Of a stretch of 64,000 nt of DNA, positions 36,801 through 48,689 are shown in pieces. Both the position numbers and the translations under genes were made by a program. This DNA is from Paulownia fortunei (lineage: Eukaryota > Streptophyta > Magnoliopsida > Lamiales > Paulowniaceae), in contig CM033106.1 in the NCBI GenBank assembly GCA_019321725.1, positions 17,706,551 through 17,770,550 on the forward strand, in the 5' to 3' direction. The notes beneath the pieces are model-generated. The model was not told where the DNA came from. It did no database searches and saw only the letters and a list, made by a program, of their open reading frames with translations. The stretch's first letter is position 1; every line of letters starts with the position of its first letter.

Positions 36801-39800
36801 TAACAAGGTAGGTTTTGTGAGGTTGTTATTACTGTCAGTGGTGCCATTGGTAGTATCCTTTTGCAATTTCTTTTTTCAGGGAGGTTTTTACTGGGGTTGA
36901 TATTGATAATGGTGATAATAATATTATAGATTGTTATTACTGTTGTGTACAGGGTTTTTTTTGCACTGCACTGTTGGGTTAAACTTATAATTTGATCTCC
37001 AGTTATGTTTTACTTAAATGCAGAATTAAAGTCGTTAAACCCCACCCCGTCTGGCTCTTTTCTGATGAACTGATCTTCTAAATTGATTTCAGTCAGCCAA
37101 TCAACATGTGGATCTAAATTTTCGTGCTATAAATTACTCCGCTGAAGTTTATTTAAATGGCCAAAAAGAGGTCCTTCCAATGGGGATGTTTCGAAGACAT
37201 TCTATTGATGTAACTGATATTGTAAATCCCGATGGTGAAAATATGCTGGCTGTCCTGGTGTACCCTCCTGATCATCCTGGAAGAATTCCCCCGAAGGTGG
37301 TCAAGGGGGTGGTCATGAGGTATGACTTAATTTCATGGAAAAATGCATTTTTTTTTTATTTTGAGGTAACTTTCCCCGTTGTTCACAGTAATACTGGAAA
37401 TAATTGTCACTTATAGATACAGTATGATGAGATAGGAAAATTGACTCCAGGAAGGAAATCTGTGGAAGATTTTAAATACCCTTTGAACTATGTTACTTCA
37501 TATTTACCACCTTAACAGGTCCACCCCAAAACCCGTAACAAAAGATACATTTTTTGTGTTTGTAGAATCTACTAAACAAAGCTTGGAAAGTGGTTGTAAA
37601 GTTGCATTATGTGGAAGTTTTTAGATGACAAATCAAGGAAAAACTACTATATATATTTAGTTCACTACCCTTTTGTTGAGTTAGAATTTATGAACCATGG
37701 GTGCTACCTAATGAAATTTATCCTTATTCTTATCCTTATCATTTCTTGGAGGACTCTTGATGCCTGAGCTTCTCAGGCCTCGAGTGGTGCAGTTAACATT
37801 TTAAAATTCGGTTCAATAGTATCAAACCTATGGTACCATATAATCATTCATAAACCATGACTTAATCACCTTAAAATATAGGGCTAATTACAATTTCCCT
37901 ATGAAGTAGCTAATTTACCATCTCCTCTCATCCATCGGACAAAAACCTCCCTTTGAGTTTGCTCCATTGAAAAATCTAAAAGGAAGTTTAAAAAATTAAA
38001 AAAATGGTAAGTAGAGAGGGATTTATTTGTAATGTTTATATAATTGAAATGATGTCTTTCTAATATACCATAATCGAATTTTATTACCTTGAAAATTCAA
38101 ATTATCTTACAATGCAAATATTATTCCACCTACCTCCCACCCCCTCCAAATATATAGAAAGTGTTTAGATCTTGGAATTGAGTTCTTAGAATAAACACAA
38201 CTTCATTTTTATTTTATTTTTAAATAATTTAAAGATGCCCAGCCTTATCAAACTTTAAATCGTCTCTTTACCTTCCCCACTCCACCCATCCCCTCCTCTC
38301 TCAATCTCTCCCTCCACCCCCCTCCTCTCTCTCTCTCTGGCTTACAACTATCATCACCTTATCTTTCTCTCTTCCTCCACAACGCTTCCTATCCCCTCCT
38401 CTCTCCTGTTCCCTTTTTCTCTCCCTCTTCCTCTCTCTTTTTCCCGTCGCTTCCTCCCTCGTTTCTTCGTCCACTCTCTCCTCTATCTCTTCCCTACATT
38501 GCCTCCAACCTCTCGCCCCCCCTCCCTCTCCCCCCTCTTCCGCTGCCCATCCTATACTCCATTTCTCCCTACTTGCTGCCATCCTCTTCCTCTCTCTTTT
38601 CTCTATTGCCACCCTCAAGACGAAAAGGAAAGTAATGACTAGAAAAGAAAAAAGAATTGGGAGAATAAAATAGGGGAAAAAAAGAAAAAATAATGAGAAG
38701 AAAAAAAAGAAATATAGAGAGATTATTTTAATTATTCTATTTAAATTTAATTCTAATTATTTTATGAGGGCACATCTCGTTTTTATATTTCAATCTTGCA
38801 AAACTAGAAAAAATACTTGAACAAGTTATTTTTCTTTGAAAAATGCAAGAAAGATTGTTAGTTTATTGGCCAAAACAAAACAAAAAAACAGCCATCTACG
38901 ATTAAGTTTTTGGCCTCAAATGACTTTCTTTTCCACCCAACACTAATATTATTGTAAGTGTTTCATTACCTTTTCCCCCTTTTATATATACACTTATTAC
39001 ATTTACACTCCCTCTAAATTTTAAATTTTACCAAGGGTATTTTGGTGACAAAATATAAGGACGATTTGTTTAGGGGTAAAATAGAAAGTTCACTAAAATT
39101 ATATGCTGAAGTCATCATTTTTCATTAAAACCCTAACGACAGTGGTAAACTTAGAGGGAAGTTTTTTTTTTATTATTGTAAAAGGAGGGGAGGAGTGTGA
39201 GAGAGGAGGTAAGTGTAACTAACCCTGTAAGATATAGAATCACTAGATAATTCTAAGATGGTTATATATATTCAGTCATTTCCTAATCATGTCACTTTTT
39301 TGTCACCATCATTCCCTATTATAATTAGGCTATGTTACAATATTAATGTAATCTTAAGAATCCATGTGAGCATTGCACCATTAGTTGTCTGCAGCCATGA
39401 GCAACAGGTTTCATGGCCACCTGATGCAGAAGTCCTTTTTCATCTTAACATTGCCAATTTCAAGCATGTATTTTACTTGGAAACAAAAATAAGGAGGGTT
39501 TTTTTTCTTTTAAATCTTCAGGATGAATTTTGCTTTAACCTTAAAGAAATAACATGTGAATTAATTAGGTTAATAGGCTAGGTCTTTCACTTCTTCCTTA
39601 AGGGATTTGATATGTACTCCTATTTATGAAATATTCCATTATCCTAAATTTATTCTTTAATTACTCCTTGCGCGCCCTAAATAGCATACAATAATTATAA
39701 AGGTTCTCAGTATTCATGTATTGTAGAATCTGGGGTATCAGAATATCTCTGAACATTACTTCAAGGACTGTTTCAAGTGTTCTAATGGGCAGGCTGAGGT

Positions 39801-42800
39801 TTCTGTGGCGGATCTTAAGCTAACCTACTTGAGTAGGTTTACTCATCGTGGATGTCTGACAACTGTTGATAATCAGATTTTATGGTTTGATCAATTGTAC
39901 ATTCACTAGTATGTTTGATCAAATATATGAGAAGCTATAATCAAATTTACAGATAAAACATCATGATAAAATGGGTTTTGAATTTCGTTGCAGCTTTGCA
40001 GCTTGCATTGCCACGGGGTGTGAGGGGGGGTGGGTGTGAGGGTGGAATTTGCTGCTATTGTTTGCTTCCTCACTGTCCTTAAATTTGGCCAAACTATTTG
40101 CATGTTCAAATTTATGCAATCTTCTAAACTCTAATCAGAATGGGGTGATACCTGATTATTTTCTATGTCAATGCTAGATTAGGAAAGATGTTGCAGCACA
40201 ATATGTTGACGGTTGGGATTGGATGGTTCCTATAAGGTAATTTTTTCTGTTCTCACTGAGCACACTGGATTAGTTGGCCTCTGTTCCAACATCAAAATGA
40301 AGTGTTTATCTATTTATTGAACAGGAGTTTCTCTTCATGTGGTATTTCATAACAATTTTCTGTGAGCAAGAGTATTATGGTAACCATGGTTTACTTATAG
40401 CATGTACTTGTTTAGGTGTGTGGCTTGGCTCATCAATCTGTCTTATTCTGAATTCGCACATGCAATGAAGGATATCACTAGTTTTATTGGAATTAAAGTA
40501 AATCTGAAATGAATGCTAACTCAGGATAACAGATTTAAAAAAATTCTCATGTTCAGCACATCATGAGACTCTCTTTTGGCGATTGTCGATTTTATAGTTC
40601 AGGGGTTTTCCGCACTGTGCATTTTTACATTGTTCAACATCTGTTCTAAAGTAAAGCATCTTGTTGCTGGCGTTTTCCCTTTATTTGCAAATCTCAAAAT
40701 TCCTGACAAGAAATAACATAGTCCACGGAAAGGAAAGGTACTTTTTTTCCCTATGACTGGAGCACTCTGATTTTCTTGAATTTTGATTGTTCTCCATTAT
40801 AGAGAGAGTATTCTTTTTCACCAGACACCATTTATAATTTCAAGATCTGTCAAAGGGAAGCTACTGCATCATATAATTTATCAGAAGATATTCAGATCCT
40901 ATCAACATTTCAATGAGTTGAAAAAATCAATTCCCATGACTAATGGAAACTAGAATCTTTGTTAAGCTATTCTTTGTTTCCAATATTTAATAGATGCAAA
41001 AGCCAGGACTTCAAAAAAAAAAATTCATTGTTTCAGGGATAGAAACACTGGCATCTGGGATGAGGTTTCTCTTTCTGTTACTTGGGTAAGTTATGCAATT
41101 CAATCTTTCAAATTCTTTCTCATACTATGCAGTTATATCAATTCTTATTGTCTTTTCTTCTATTTTCCCTAATTAATGCTGCCTGACTTATTTAAATTTG
41201 TTATGAAACAAAATCACCTACGAAGGTTACTATAACATTGGCTGGTGAAAGTAGAGATATTGCATTTATTTCTCTACATCTGGTGGATGTACTCTAAAAT
41301 CCTATAAGGAATCAGTATTGCAAGCATACATGTTTCTTTTTATTTCAATGATAAATTTTACATTTGCTGATTCTATTACTCGTGGCCATAACATTTCATG
41401 CAGCCAGTGAAAATAGTAGATCCTCACTTAGTCTCGTCATTCTTTGACAATTACAAGAGGGTCTACCTTCATACGACATTGGAGTTGGTTAACAAAAGCG
41501 ACTGGGTTGCAGAGTGTTCTCTGAATATCCAGGTTGGAACTGAACTGGAAGGGAATATATGCCTAGTAGAGCATCTTCAGACTCAGAATCTGTCCATTCC
41601 TGCTGCGTCCCAAATTCAATACACGTTACCTGAGGTTGGTGTCTGAGTTTCTTTCTGTGACAATGTATGGGGTGTAACTTTTGCTCTTTCCTCTGTGCCT
41701 TTCTATCTAAATTATGCTTACTGTTCCCTTTACTTTTTTATTTGGTCATGATTTTGAGAAACTTCCAAAAATTGCGAGCAAACCCCAATGGGTATGGAAT
41801 ATAAGAAGCATTCTCAAGGCTTTATGAGATTAGACATATGAACCGGGAAAAAAAATCTTTCAAATGAATAACTGGCCAGGAAGTGATGAACGAATGTGTG
41901 CTATGAAGCTCATCCATAGAAAAAATGCTCTGAATAATTCCTCACAGAGGATTCTCCTTACACATTAACAGCATTAGTACAGTGCTCGCAGTTTTAATAG
42001 CAAACAATGTGAATTCCTAACTGCTGATTTCTTGAAGATTATAGAAGTATAAGATAATATATTTTCTGTCTAGAGTAGGAGAGATGCTTGGCGTTGACAA
42101 ATGATTCAACCATCTGTCATTTTCTTTTTTTTTTCTTGGGAGAATCTTCACACAAAGATAAAGTAACAGTTTCGATAACTCTTGTGTGCATTGTAGGGTG
42201 GATTACCCTCTCTTCAATTTCCATTCTTCTCACTATCCTTTCCCTCTTATTTTTCCTTTCAGAAAAGTTGTGATTCTTTAATGTTTTCATAAAGATAACT
42301 GCTTGATAAAAGTGTAGAAGCTCTTGCTGATCTTGACTTGTGGTCATCTAGTTGTTCCAAATTTGAGTTGTAATGGTGCTAGATATCATATAAAACAATA
42401 CAAAATCACATGTTTCCTGAAACATGTTAGTATAAGAACTATAGAAGGAATATCATATAAAACAATACAAAATCACATGTGTCCTGAAACATGTTAGTAT
42501 AAAAACAATAGAAGGAGATATGTTGAAAATTCACTTTCTGTAATGAGAGACTGTCAACCATCCAGAAACGAAACAGATAATGCTGTCTCTTTCATTCGGT
42601 CTTCTTTTTGCTCTGGGGAGGTTGATTTCCTACATATCCTGCAGATGGTAGTTTTGTTATCATGTTCCTTTGACTTTTTTTATGCATGGTGGGACAAGAT
42701 ATCCAGTTATTTATAATGTTGTCAAACAGTTGCTCTTTCCAAGCATGAGCTATTTAGAAGGAAACTGAAACAATTTGTTCCAAGTGTTTTGGTACTCATA

Positions 42801-43334
42801 ATAATTTCTTTGCTCGCAGTTGTAGGATTCCTGAGAATACTTTAAATCATTTTTTATGCAGATATTCTTTTATAAACCCAGTTTGTGGTGGCCTAATGGC
42901 ATGGGAAAGCAATCCCTTTACAATGTAGAAATAACTGTTGATGTGAAAGGTTATGGAGAGTCCGATTCATGGCGCCAGCATTTTGGGTTTCGTAAGATTG
43001 AGAGTCATATAGATAGTGGTACTGGTGGAAGGTATTAACATTTCCTGGGTTGATGATACAAGTAACAATTAATGCATGTAAAACCAAGTTGACCTTATAT
43101 TTTTGCAGGCTATTTAAGGTCAATGGCCAGCCAATATTTATCCGTGGGGGTAATTGGATATTGTCAGATGGATTACTACGGCTTTCAAAGAAACGCTATA
43201 AAACAGATATCAAATTTCATGCTGACATGAACTTCAACATGATTCGCTGTTGGGGTGGTGGACTTGCTGAAAGGCCTGAGTTCTATCACTATTGTGACAT
43301 TTATGGTCTTCTGGTTAGCTCCTCTCCTCCCACT

Positions 43335-43385
<51 letters not shown>

Positions 43386-45856
43386 AATATTTGTATGGGT
43401 GCATCTGTCGTTTTGTCTTTACAGAAAGTATTTAAATTGCAGTGGCTGACTTTACAGTTTTACTACCCAAGTTGAAAGGTGACTAAGACTGAGTACATGA
43501 TGATTTTAGCAATTATTTTGTAGGTTTGGCAAGAGTTCTGGATAACTGGAGACTGTGATGGACAAGGCGTCCCAGTATCAAATCCAGTTGGTCCTTTAGA
43601 CCATGACCTTTTTTTGCTATGTGCCAGGGACACTGTGAAGTTGCTAAGAAATCACCCTAGTCTTGCTCTGTGGGTTGGAGGTAATGAGCGAGTTCCACCC
43701 GTTGATATCAATACAGCTTTGAAAAAGGATCTAGAACTCCACCCCTATTTTGTAAGTTGTAGCGACTGTACGTATTCCAAGGAGGAGATCTCCCTATTTC
43801 TGAAGGACCCAAGTGAATATCTGGATGGCACACGTATTTATGTCCAAGGATCTATGTGGGATGGCTTTGCCAATGGGAAGGGGGACTTTACTAAAGGTCC
43901 CTATGAAATTCAAAATCCTGAGAACTTTTTTAAGGATGACTTTTACAACTATGGTTTCAACCCTGAGGTTGGTTCTGTTGGAATGCCTGTGGCAGCTACT
44001 ATCAGAGCTGCAATCCCTCCGGAGGGATGGCAGATCCCTCTGTTCAAAGAATTACCTAATGGTTATGTACAGGAAGTGCCCAATCCTATATGGAATTATC
44101 ACAAGTACATTCCACATTCAAAACCAGAATTGGTTCATGATCAGATTCTACTATATGGAACACCAAAGGATCTTGATGACTTTTGTCTTAAGGTATACTT
44201 CAGTATTCTGTGATTCTTGAGTTCATAGACTGCTGTCCATTTTTTCTTTTGTCAACTTAAATTATCTACTTCAGGCACAATTGGTTAATTATACCCAATA
44301 TAGAGCACTCTTAGAAGGATGGACCTCGCGCATGTGGAGCAAGTATACAGGTGTTTTGATTTGGAAAACCCAAAACCCTTGGACAGGTCTTAGGGGCCAG
44401 TTCTATGATCATCTCCATGAGCAAACGGCAGGTTTCTATGGCTGTCGTTGTGCTGCAGAACCAATTCATGTCCAATTAAATCTGGCAACATATTTTGTAG
44501 AGGTAAACATGCACCCCCATATGTTTATGAATATTTAGGATGATTCTAGAGTCTCTCAACACTCTCTTTTATTAATTCCAAAACTTTCTTCCATCTGCTA
44601 CATTATGCATTTAGTATAAAATACAAAATAGCCAAGTTAAATTCTATTGTACCTTCTTAGGCATAGAACGTTTTGCATGCAACATTTTTGAACTACCAGT
44701 GCCTATATCCATTAAATGATTGTTGTCCCTGCCTTTCTCAATTTGGACATGGTTAAAAAAACTTATTTTATCAAACAGACTTATCAATAAAGTGTAGGAG
44801 TTTATGAAGTGTACACATTACTACTTTAATCTTCCTATAATCAGTATATTGTAGTTGTAAAGAAATATTTACTTAACATAAGATGCATTCTTTAAGCCGT
44901 GGCAATTTTCATCATGTGTCGCAATTCTAATAGATGAGTGGACTCGTTTTGGTCAGAGACTACGGCGTACCTTGTATACATGTTTTCATCCTTGTATACA
45001 TGTTTTCATTTTCTTGTTGATAAGTTGACTTATCCAAATGATTAAATTTACTATGCAGGTAGTCAACACAACATCGGAAGAACTATCTGATGTGGCTATA
45101 GAAGCCTCAGTTTGGGATCTCGAAGGATCATGTCCATACAACCAAGTGTTTGACAAGCTCACTGTACCATCCAAACGAACACTATCTATTTTTGAAATGA
45201 AGTATCCAAAGTCTGAAAATCCTAAACCCTTATATTTTCTTCTTCTTAAACTCTATAAAATGTCAGATTTCGAGATATTATCCAGAAACTTTTATTGGTT
45301 ACATCTGCCAGGAGGTGATTACAAGCTCCTTGAACCATACAAAAAGAATAAAATTTCCCTCAAAATTACTTCTCTAACTTTCATAAGAGGGTCCACCTAT
45401 GAGGTCAGGATGCACATTGAGAATACTTCAAAGAAGCCAGACTCCAGAAGTATACTCTATAATAACAATTTCTTCAGAAAACATGGCAACAGAGATTTTG
45501 ATATGCCATCATCAGAAGCTGTAAAATGTGTGCCTGAGAGAGAAAAGGAGCCAAGTTTGCTTCAGAAGATACTGAAGAAGTTTTCTATGAAAACCAGTGG
45601 TAAGAGAGTTACTGAAATCAATGGATCTGAGGCTGGAGTTGCTTTCTTTCTTCATTTCTCTGTCCATGCTTCAAAGGAAGATCACAGAAACGGTGAAGAC
45701 ACTCGCATTTTGCCTATTCATTACTCTGACAACTATTTCTCATTGGTACCAGGGGAAGTAATGGCAATAAGCCTCAACTTTGAGGTTCCCCAAGGTATTA
45801 CCCCTCGTGTTAGGCTTCACGGTTGGAACTACCAGGATGGACATACTCTTCTTTAG
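33859..45856 (+). CDS. EBM: Mannosylglycoprotein endo-beta-mannosidase (GH2), 11 exons
   Basis: Plant endo-beta-mannosidase, which hydrolyses the Man-beta-1,4-GlcNAc bond of N-glycans. Exons: 33859-34004, 34665-34803, 37093-37319, 40178-40236, 41037-41085, 41404-41634, 42862-43031, 43109-43313, 43524-44192, 44275-44502, 45059-45856; all introns GT-AG. With one base restored in exon 3 the product is 973 residues, the usual length. Order: GH2 sugar-binding domain (about 15-200), Ig-like domain (about 210-320), TIM barrel (about 330-650), C-terminal beta domains. Acid/base Glu is in WVGGNE (residue 464 by my count, the number I recall for the lily enzyme); the nucleophile is in FNPEVGSVG (557). 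The start ATG gives [20 protein letters not shown], matching plant homologues; no signal peptide is visible. Odd: exon 3 lacks one base near 37293, see separate entry. Introns 2 and 3 are long (2.3 and 2.9 kb). Confidence 0.95.
34804..37092 (+). other. Mannosidase intron 2
   Basis: 2.3 kb intron, GTAAGT to TTTCAG. AT-rich, several short unconnected open frames. No transposon or second gene recognised. Confidence 0.75.
37288..37319 (+). other. One-base deficit in exon 3 and alternative splice donor
   Basis: Up to IPP (codons ending 37293) the frame is conserved. Then the expected family sequence (E-G-G-Q-G-G-x-H-E) appears only in the +1 frame, ending at the donor GAG|GTATGA (37319/37320). 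Exon 4 (ATT AGG AAA GAT..) must be entered in phase 0, which needs one more base than is present; as it stands the frame would stop in exon 4. However an earlier GT at 37297 (AAG|GTGGTC) would end the exon after 37296 in phase 0, join exon 4 correctly, and remove only about eight residues. Sequencing error, real mutation, or bypass by this donor are all possible. Confidence 0.8.
37871..39235. mobile_element. MULE-like non-autonomous DNA transposon in intron 3
   Basis: Body 37880-39226. Termini AGGGCTAATTACAATTTCCCT and, reversed, AGGGTTAGTTACACTTACCTC form imperfect inverted repeats that extend about 80-100 bases (CTCCTCTC, AAAACCTCCCTTTGAGTTT against AAAACTTCCCTCTAAGTTT). Flanks TTAAAATAT (37871-37879) and GTAAGATAT (39227-39235) agree at 7 of 9 positions, as a decayed 9-bp target duplication typical of Mutator-like elements. 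The interior has a 340-bp C/T-rich block (38270-38620) and no coding capacity. Confidence 0.72.
38270..38620 (+). repeat. Long C/T-rich (polypyrimidine) block
   Basis: About 350 bases dominated by CTC/CCT/TCT, including (CT)n at 38325-38338, inside the MULE-like element. The 105-codon Arg/Glu-rich frame on the minus strand is only its translation. Confidence 0.9.
42383..42516 (+). repeat. 67-bp tandem duplication in mannosidase intron 6
   Basis: Units 42383-42449 and 42450-42516, nearly identical (ATATCATATAAAACAATAC..GAAGGA), about 3 differences. Recent local duplication in a 1.2-kb intron otherwise without recognised content. Confidence 0.92.
43337..43384 (+). repeat. (GT)24 microsatellite in intron 8
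   Basis: 48 bases of pure GT, starting 23 bases after the exon 8 donor at 43314. A likely length-variable marker. It creates Cys-Val repeat frames that are not genes. Confidence 0.97.
44972..45014 (+). repeat. 20-bp tandem repeat before the last exon
   Basis: CCTTGTATACATGTTTTCAT is repeated twice (about 44970-45009) close to the 3' end of intron 10, 50 bases from the acceptor at 45058. Confidence 0.9.
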
Positions 45857-46212
45857 CTGCAGCTAAACCAGTACAGTTAAAGCAACTTGTTTTGGTGGAT
45901 GATATCTTTCATCACTCTACTTTGGATGCTGTTATTAGTCATTGTTTATTCAGTACATCAATAACTCGAGCCAGGATCTCCCAGCTTGATACAGGTTATC
46001 CGTCCTGGTCCATAGCATGAACTATAATTTCTGAATTATAACTTGTATATTGCTTTATGAACACTGTGTAATATTATCTGTAATGTATTAGGCTGGCACA
46101 CAGCTGAGAATGAACAGATTTATGGGCTTCTGTTGCTGACCATTTCATATGCTTACGTAGGACTGCATTGCAGTATTTTCTGTTTGATTGTCTACTTAGA
46201 GCTTTTCACCTA

Positions 46213-46940
46213 AACTAGGGATGGCAATTGCTCCGGGTTTCCACACCTGCCTGGTATTGGACCCATATAGTGGGTACGGAGTGGGGTCTTGGGTTTTTAT
46301 ATTTTTGACCCAATGTATTTAGTATGGGTTATGAATTTAGTTTAATTCAACAATCTCACTCAACATATTATATAAATATTATATAATATGTTGAGTGAGA
46401 TTGTTATTATATAATATGTTGAGTGAGATTGTTGGATTAAACTAGATTTATAACCCATACTAAATATATTGGGTCAAAAATATAAAAACCCTTATATATA
46501 TTTTATGTTTGTATATGTGTGATGTTTATATGAAAAAGTATTACTATATTACGTATACACTCAACATGAAAATAAATAAATATGCATTTTTATAAATTAA
46601 AATAAGAAAAAACTTAATAAAGAGTTTATGTTTTCAATATACACAGAAGTGAAAAATGAGTTCAAAAATTAGAAAATGAAAGGATGCATGCATAAGCTAC
46701 AAATAATTATTTTATTTTGTAATAATATTATGTTTTTTATATTTTTAAAGTTACGATGATATTTTATTAATAAATTAATTTTTTAAGTATTTTTAAAATT
46801 TTAAATTAGGTTTAGCGGTTCCAACCTATCAAGTTTAGATTCGATTCAAAGCAGGCCGATTGAGTACGAAGTTGGGTGGATCTGGATCCTTAATAGGTCT
46901 GGTGGGTCAGGATTCGGGTTTTACCAAACTCACTCTAATT
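46213..46940. repeat. Degenerate repeat starting CTAGGGATGGCAATTG
   Basis: Begins with GGGATGGCAATTGCTCCGGGTTT and ends with text rich in GGTTCCAACC, GGGTGGATCTGGATCC and GGGTCAGGATTCGGGTT (46815-46925), the style of a common class of plant non-autonomous repeats. A related end occurs at 58370-58393 in reverse (ATGCCATCTCTAATGAAAG). Class not certain. The centre carries the hairpin listed separately. Confidence 0.5.
46291..46491. repeat. Long inverted repeat (85-bp arms)
   Basis: Arm 46291-46375 (GGGTTTTTATATTTTTGACC..CATATTATATAA) and arm 46407-46491 are reverse complements with about four mismatches, separated by 31 bases. The loop contains a further partial copy of TTATATAATATGTTGAGTGAGATTGTT. 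Transcribed from either side it would fold to a long stem. It lies about 430 bases past the mannosidase stop codon. Confidence 0.92.
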
Positions 46941-48689
46941 TAGAATCACAATCAAGTTAGGAATTTTTTATTTATTTTTTTAAAATAGTTTATCATATCT
47001 TAATATCTTATTAGCTTATAAACATTTTATATGTTTCTAGTTTCCCTAGTCCTGATCCTCTTACACAAGATTAACCAAAGACATGGCGAGAATTACAATG
47101 GGACTTTTTGTAAGATAGGGAAGCCATCAAATAGACAAGAGCGTGTCAGTCTGTTTAAAATTGAATGACTGCACAGACAAACATTAAGTGATATATACGT
47201 ACTCTTCAAAACATAAAAGTAGATGAATAGGGTAGTAAGAGAAAGAATTAGATTAAGAAAACTTCAAGTGCAGGATTTGTTGGGTCGAGATGGTTGTCTT
47301 TCGGTATCGTAGGAGATGGATTTTGATAAATCACCATAAGTTGGCAAAAGGGATCAATGTTTTGTTTTGCTGAACATATTTAAGTCGGGGAATTTCGTAA
47401 TGTGCAATAAATTAGCATCAGAAAAAAGCTTTCGTAAGTAGAAAAAACACAGCAGAAGATTTGAAGTAAGATCAAAGCAGATTGAGGTTTATTACATATT
47501 GAGAATTCTCATTTTAGGCTTTGGTTTCATGGTCCCTTGCCAATCACCCTTTCTTGCTCTACCTCATTGAAAGATGTTTCCTGCACTATTTGTCCTTAAC
47601 CAAATAGCTTCTCAATAAAGTTGAAGCACTGATCTGATTATATACCACAGAAACTTAACATCATTGTTGTTATTGTGTTTGGTATTATGCTGAAGTAGTA
47701 TCTGAATCAATATATATTTCAATCCGCTTTTGGATAGTCAAAGGCAAGCTATGCACACCACGGCTAGGATATACATAACCAACTTACAATGTATTTCTAT
47801 TAGCAAGACAATTTACTTTGGTATGGCAAAATGAAGTTGGCAACATTGGAATTCAAAACTGCAATCTTACATGCACGCCTAAGCTCACATGCTCGTGTCA
47901 ACCACAATGCCAACCATTTATAAATCATCACCTCTTTTTTTTCACCGCAACTAATTTTGCCACCAAATTGTTAATCAAACATACTAAGATGAATTCAACT
48001 ATTTAGACAATCCACATAACAAATGATATTCTTAACATAAAAATTTCATGTTGTTAAAAAGGTAATTCGAAAAAGCCAAACTTTGGCCACTGAGTATTAC
48101 TGGTTGAGTTTTTAGTTTACAAAGATAAATTGCCTGTATGAAACCATGAAGAGCTCTTGCAAATCTTCTGAAGGTAAAACCAACCAGCTGGTTCAAAAGA
48201 AACATTTGTGGGGAAGACAATGACAGGAATTTCCAGATGTAGAAAACAAGTTCCAGCAAATAAACCAGTTGGACATAATTCACCCATGAAAACATGAATA
48301 AAAATCGCCAAAGTACAACCAAGGTTGAAATTGCAAAAAATGAGTCCTGAAATCATCAGAAAAGCTCCTCTCTCAGACAAGATATAAGTTTGTCACAAAC
48401 CGAATAGTTGCATTTCCTCACTCCCCAGTAGAGAGAAAAAAAGATGCCCGCAAGAAGTAGTCCATATCAAATCTTACAGCAAACAAATAGTAGGATGACA
48501 TTTCCAAACCAAAGTTGGATAAAGCATACATTAATGAATGATAAGCTGCTTACCTGACTACCATGCCAAGAATAAAAACACACAAACAAATTGATTGATA
48601 TTGCTATGTTTAACAAAATACAATGGAGATTTACACACTACTTGTACAAACAAGACAATTAAGAAATTGTAGGGCAAGAGAAATGAAAG

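Larger units (their letters stand above)
45857..48689. other. Intergenic region between convergent genes
   Basis: Holds the 3' UTRs of both genes, a repeat with a strong hairpin (46291-46491) and unremarkable AT-rich DNA from 47000 to 48600. Short open frames here (47818-48006, 48032-48380) show no family resemblance. Confidence 0.6.

Noticed and set aside
38301..38618. 105-codon Arg/Glu-rich frame on the minus strand
   Set aside because: Translation of a C/T-rich low-complexity block inside a transposon; no family resemblance.
43050..43475. Long frame with Cys-Val repeats
   Set aside because: It is exon 8 of the mannosidase read through its donor into the GT microsatellite; not a separate gene.
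33859..45856. Calling the mannosidase gene a pseudogene outright
   Set aside because: Only one base is in doubt, all other exons, splice sites and catalytic residues are intact, and an in-frame alternative donor exists.
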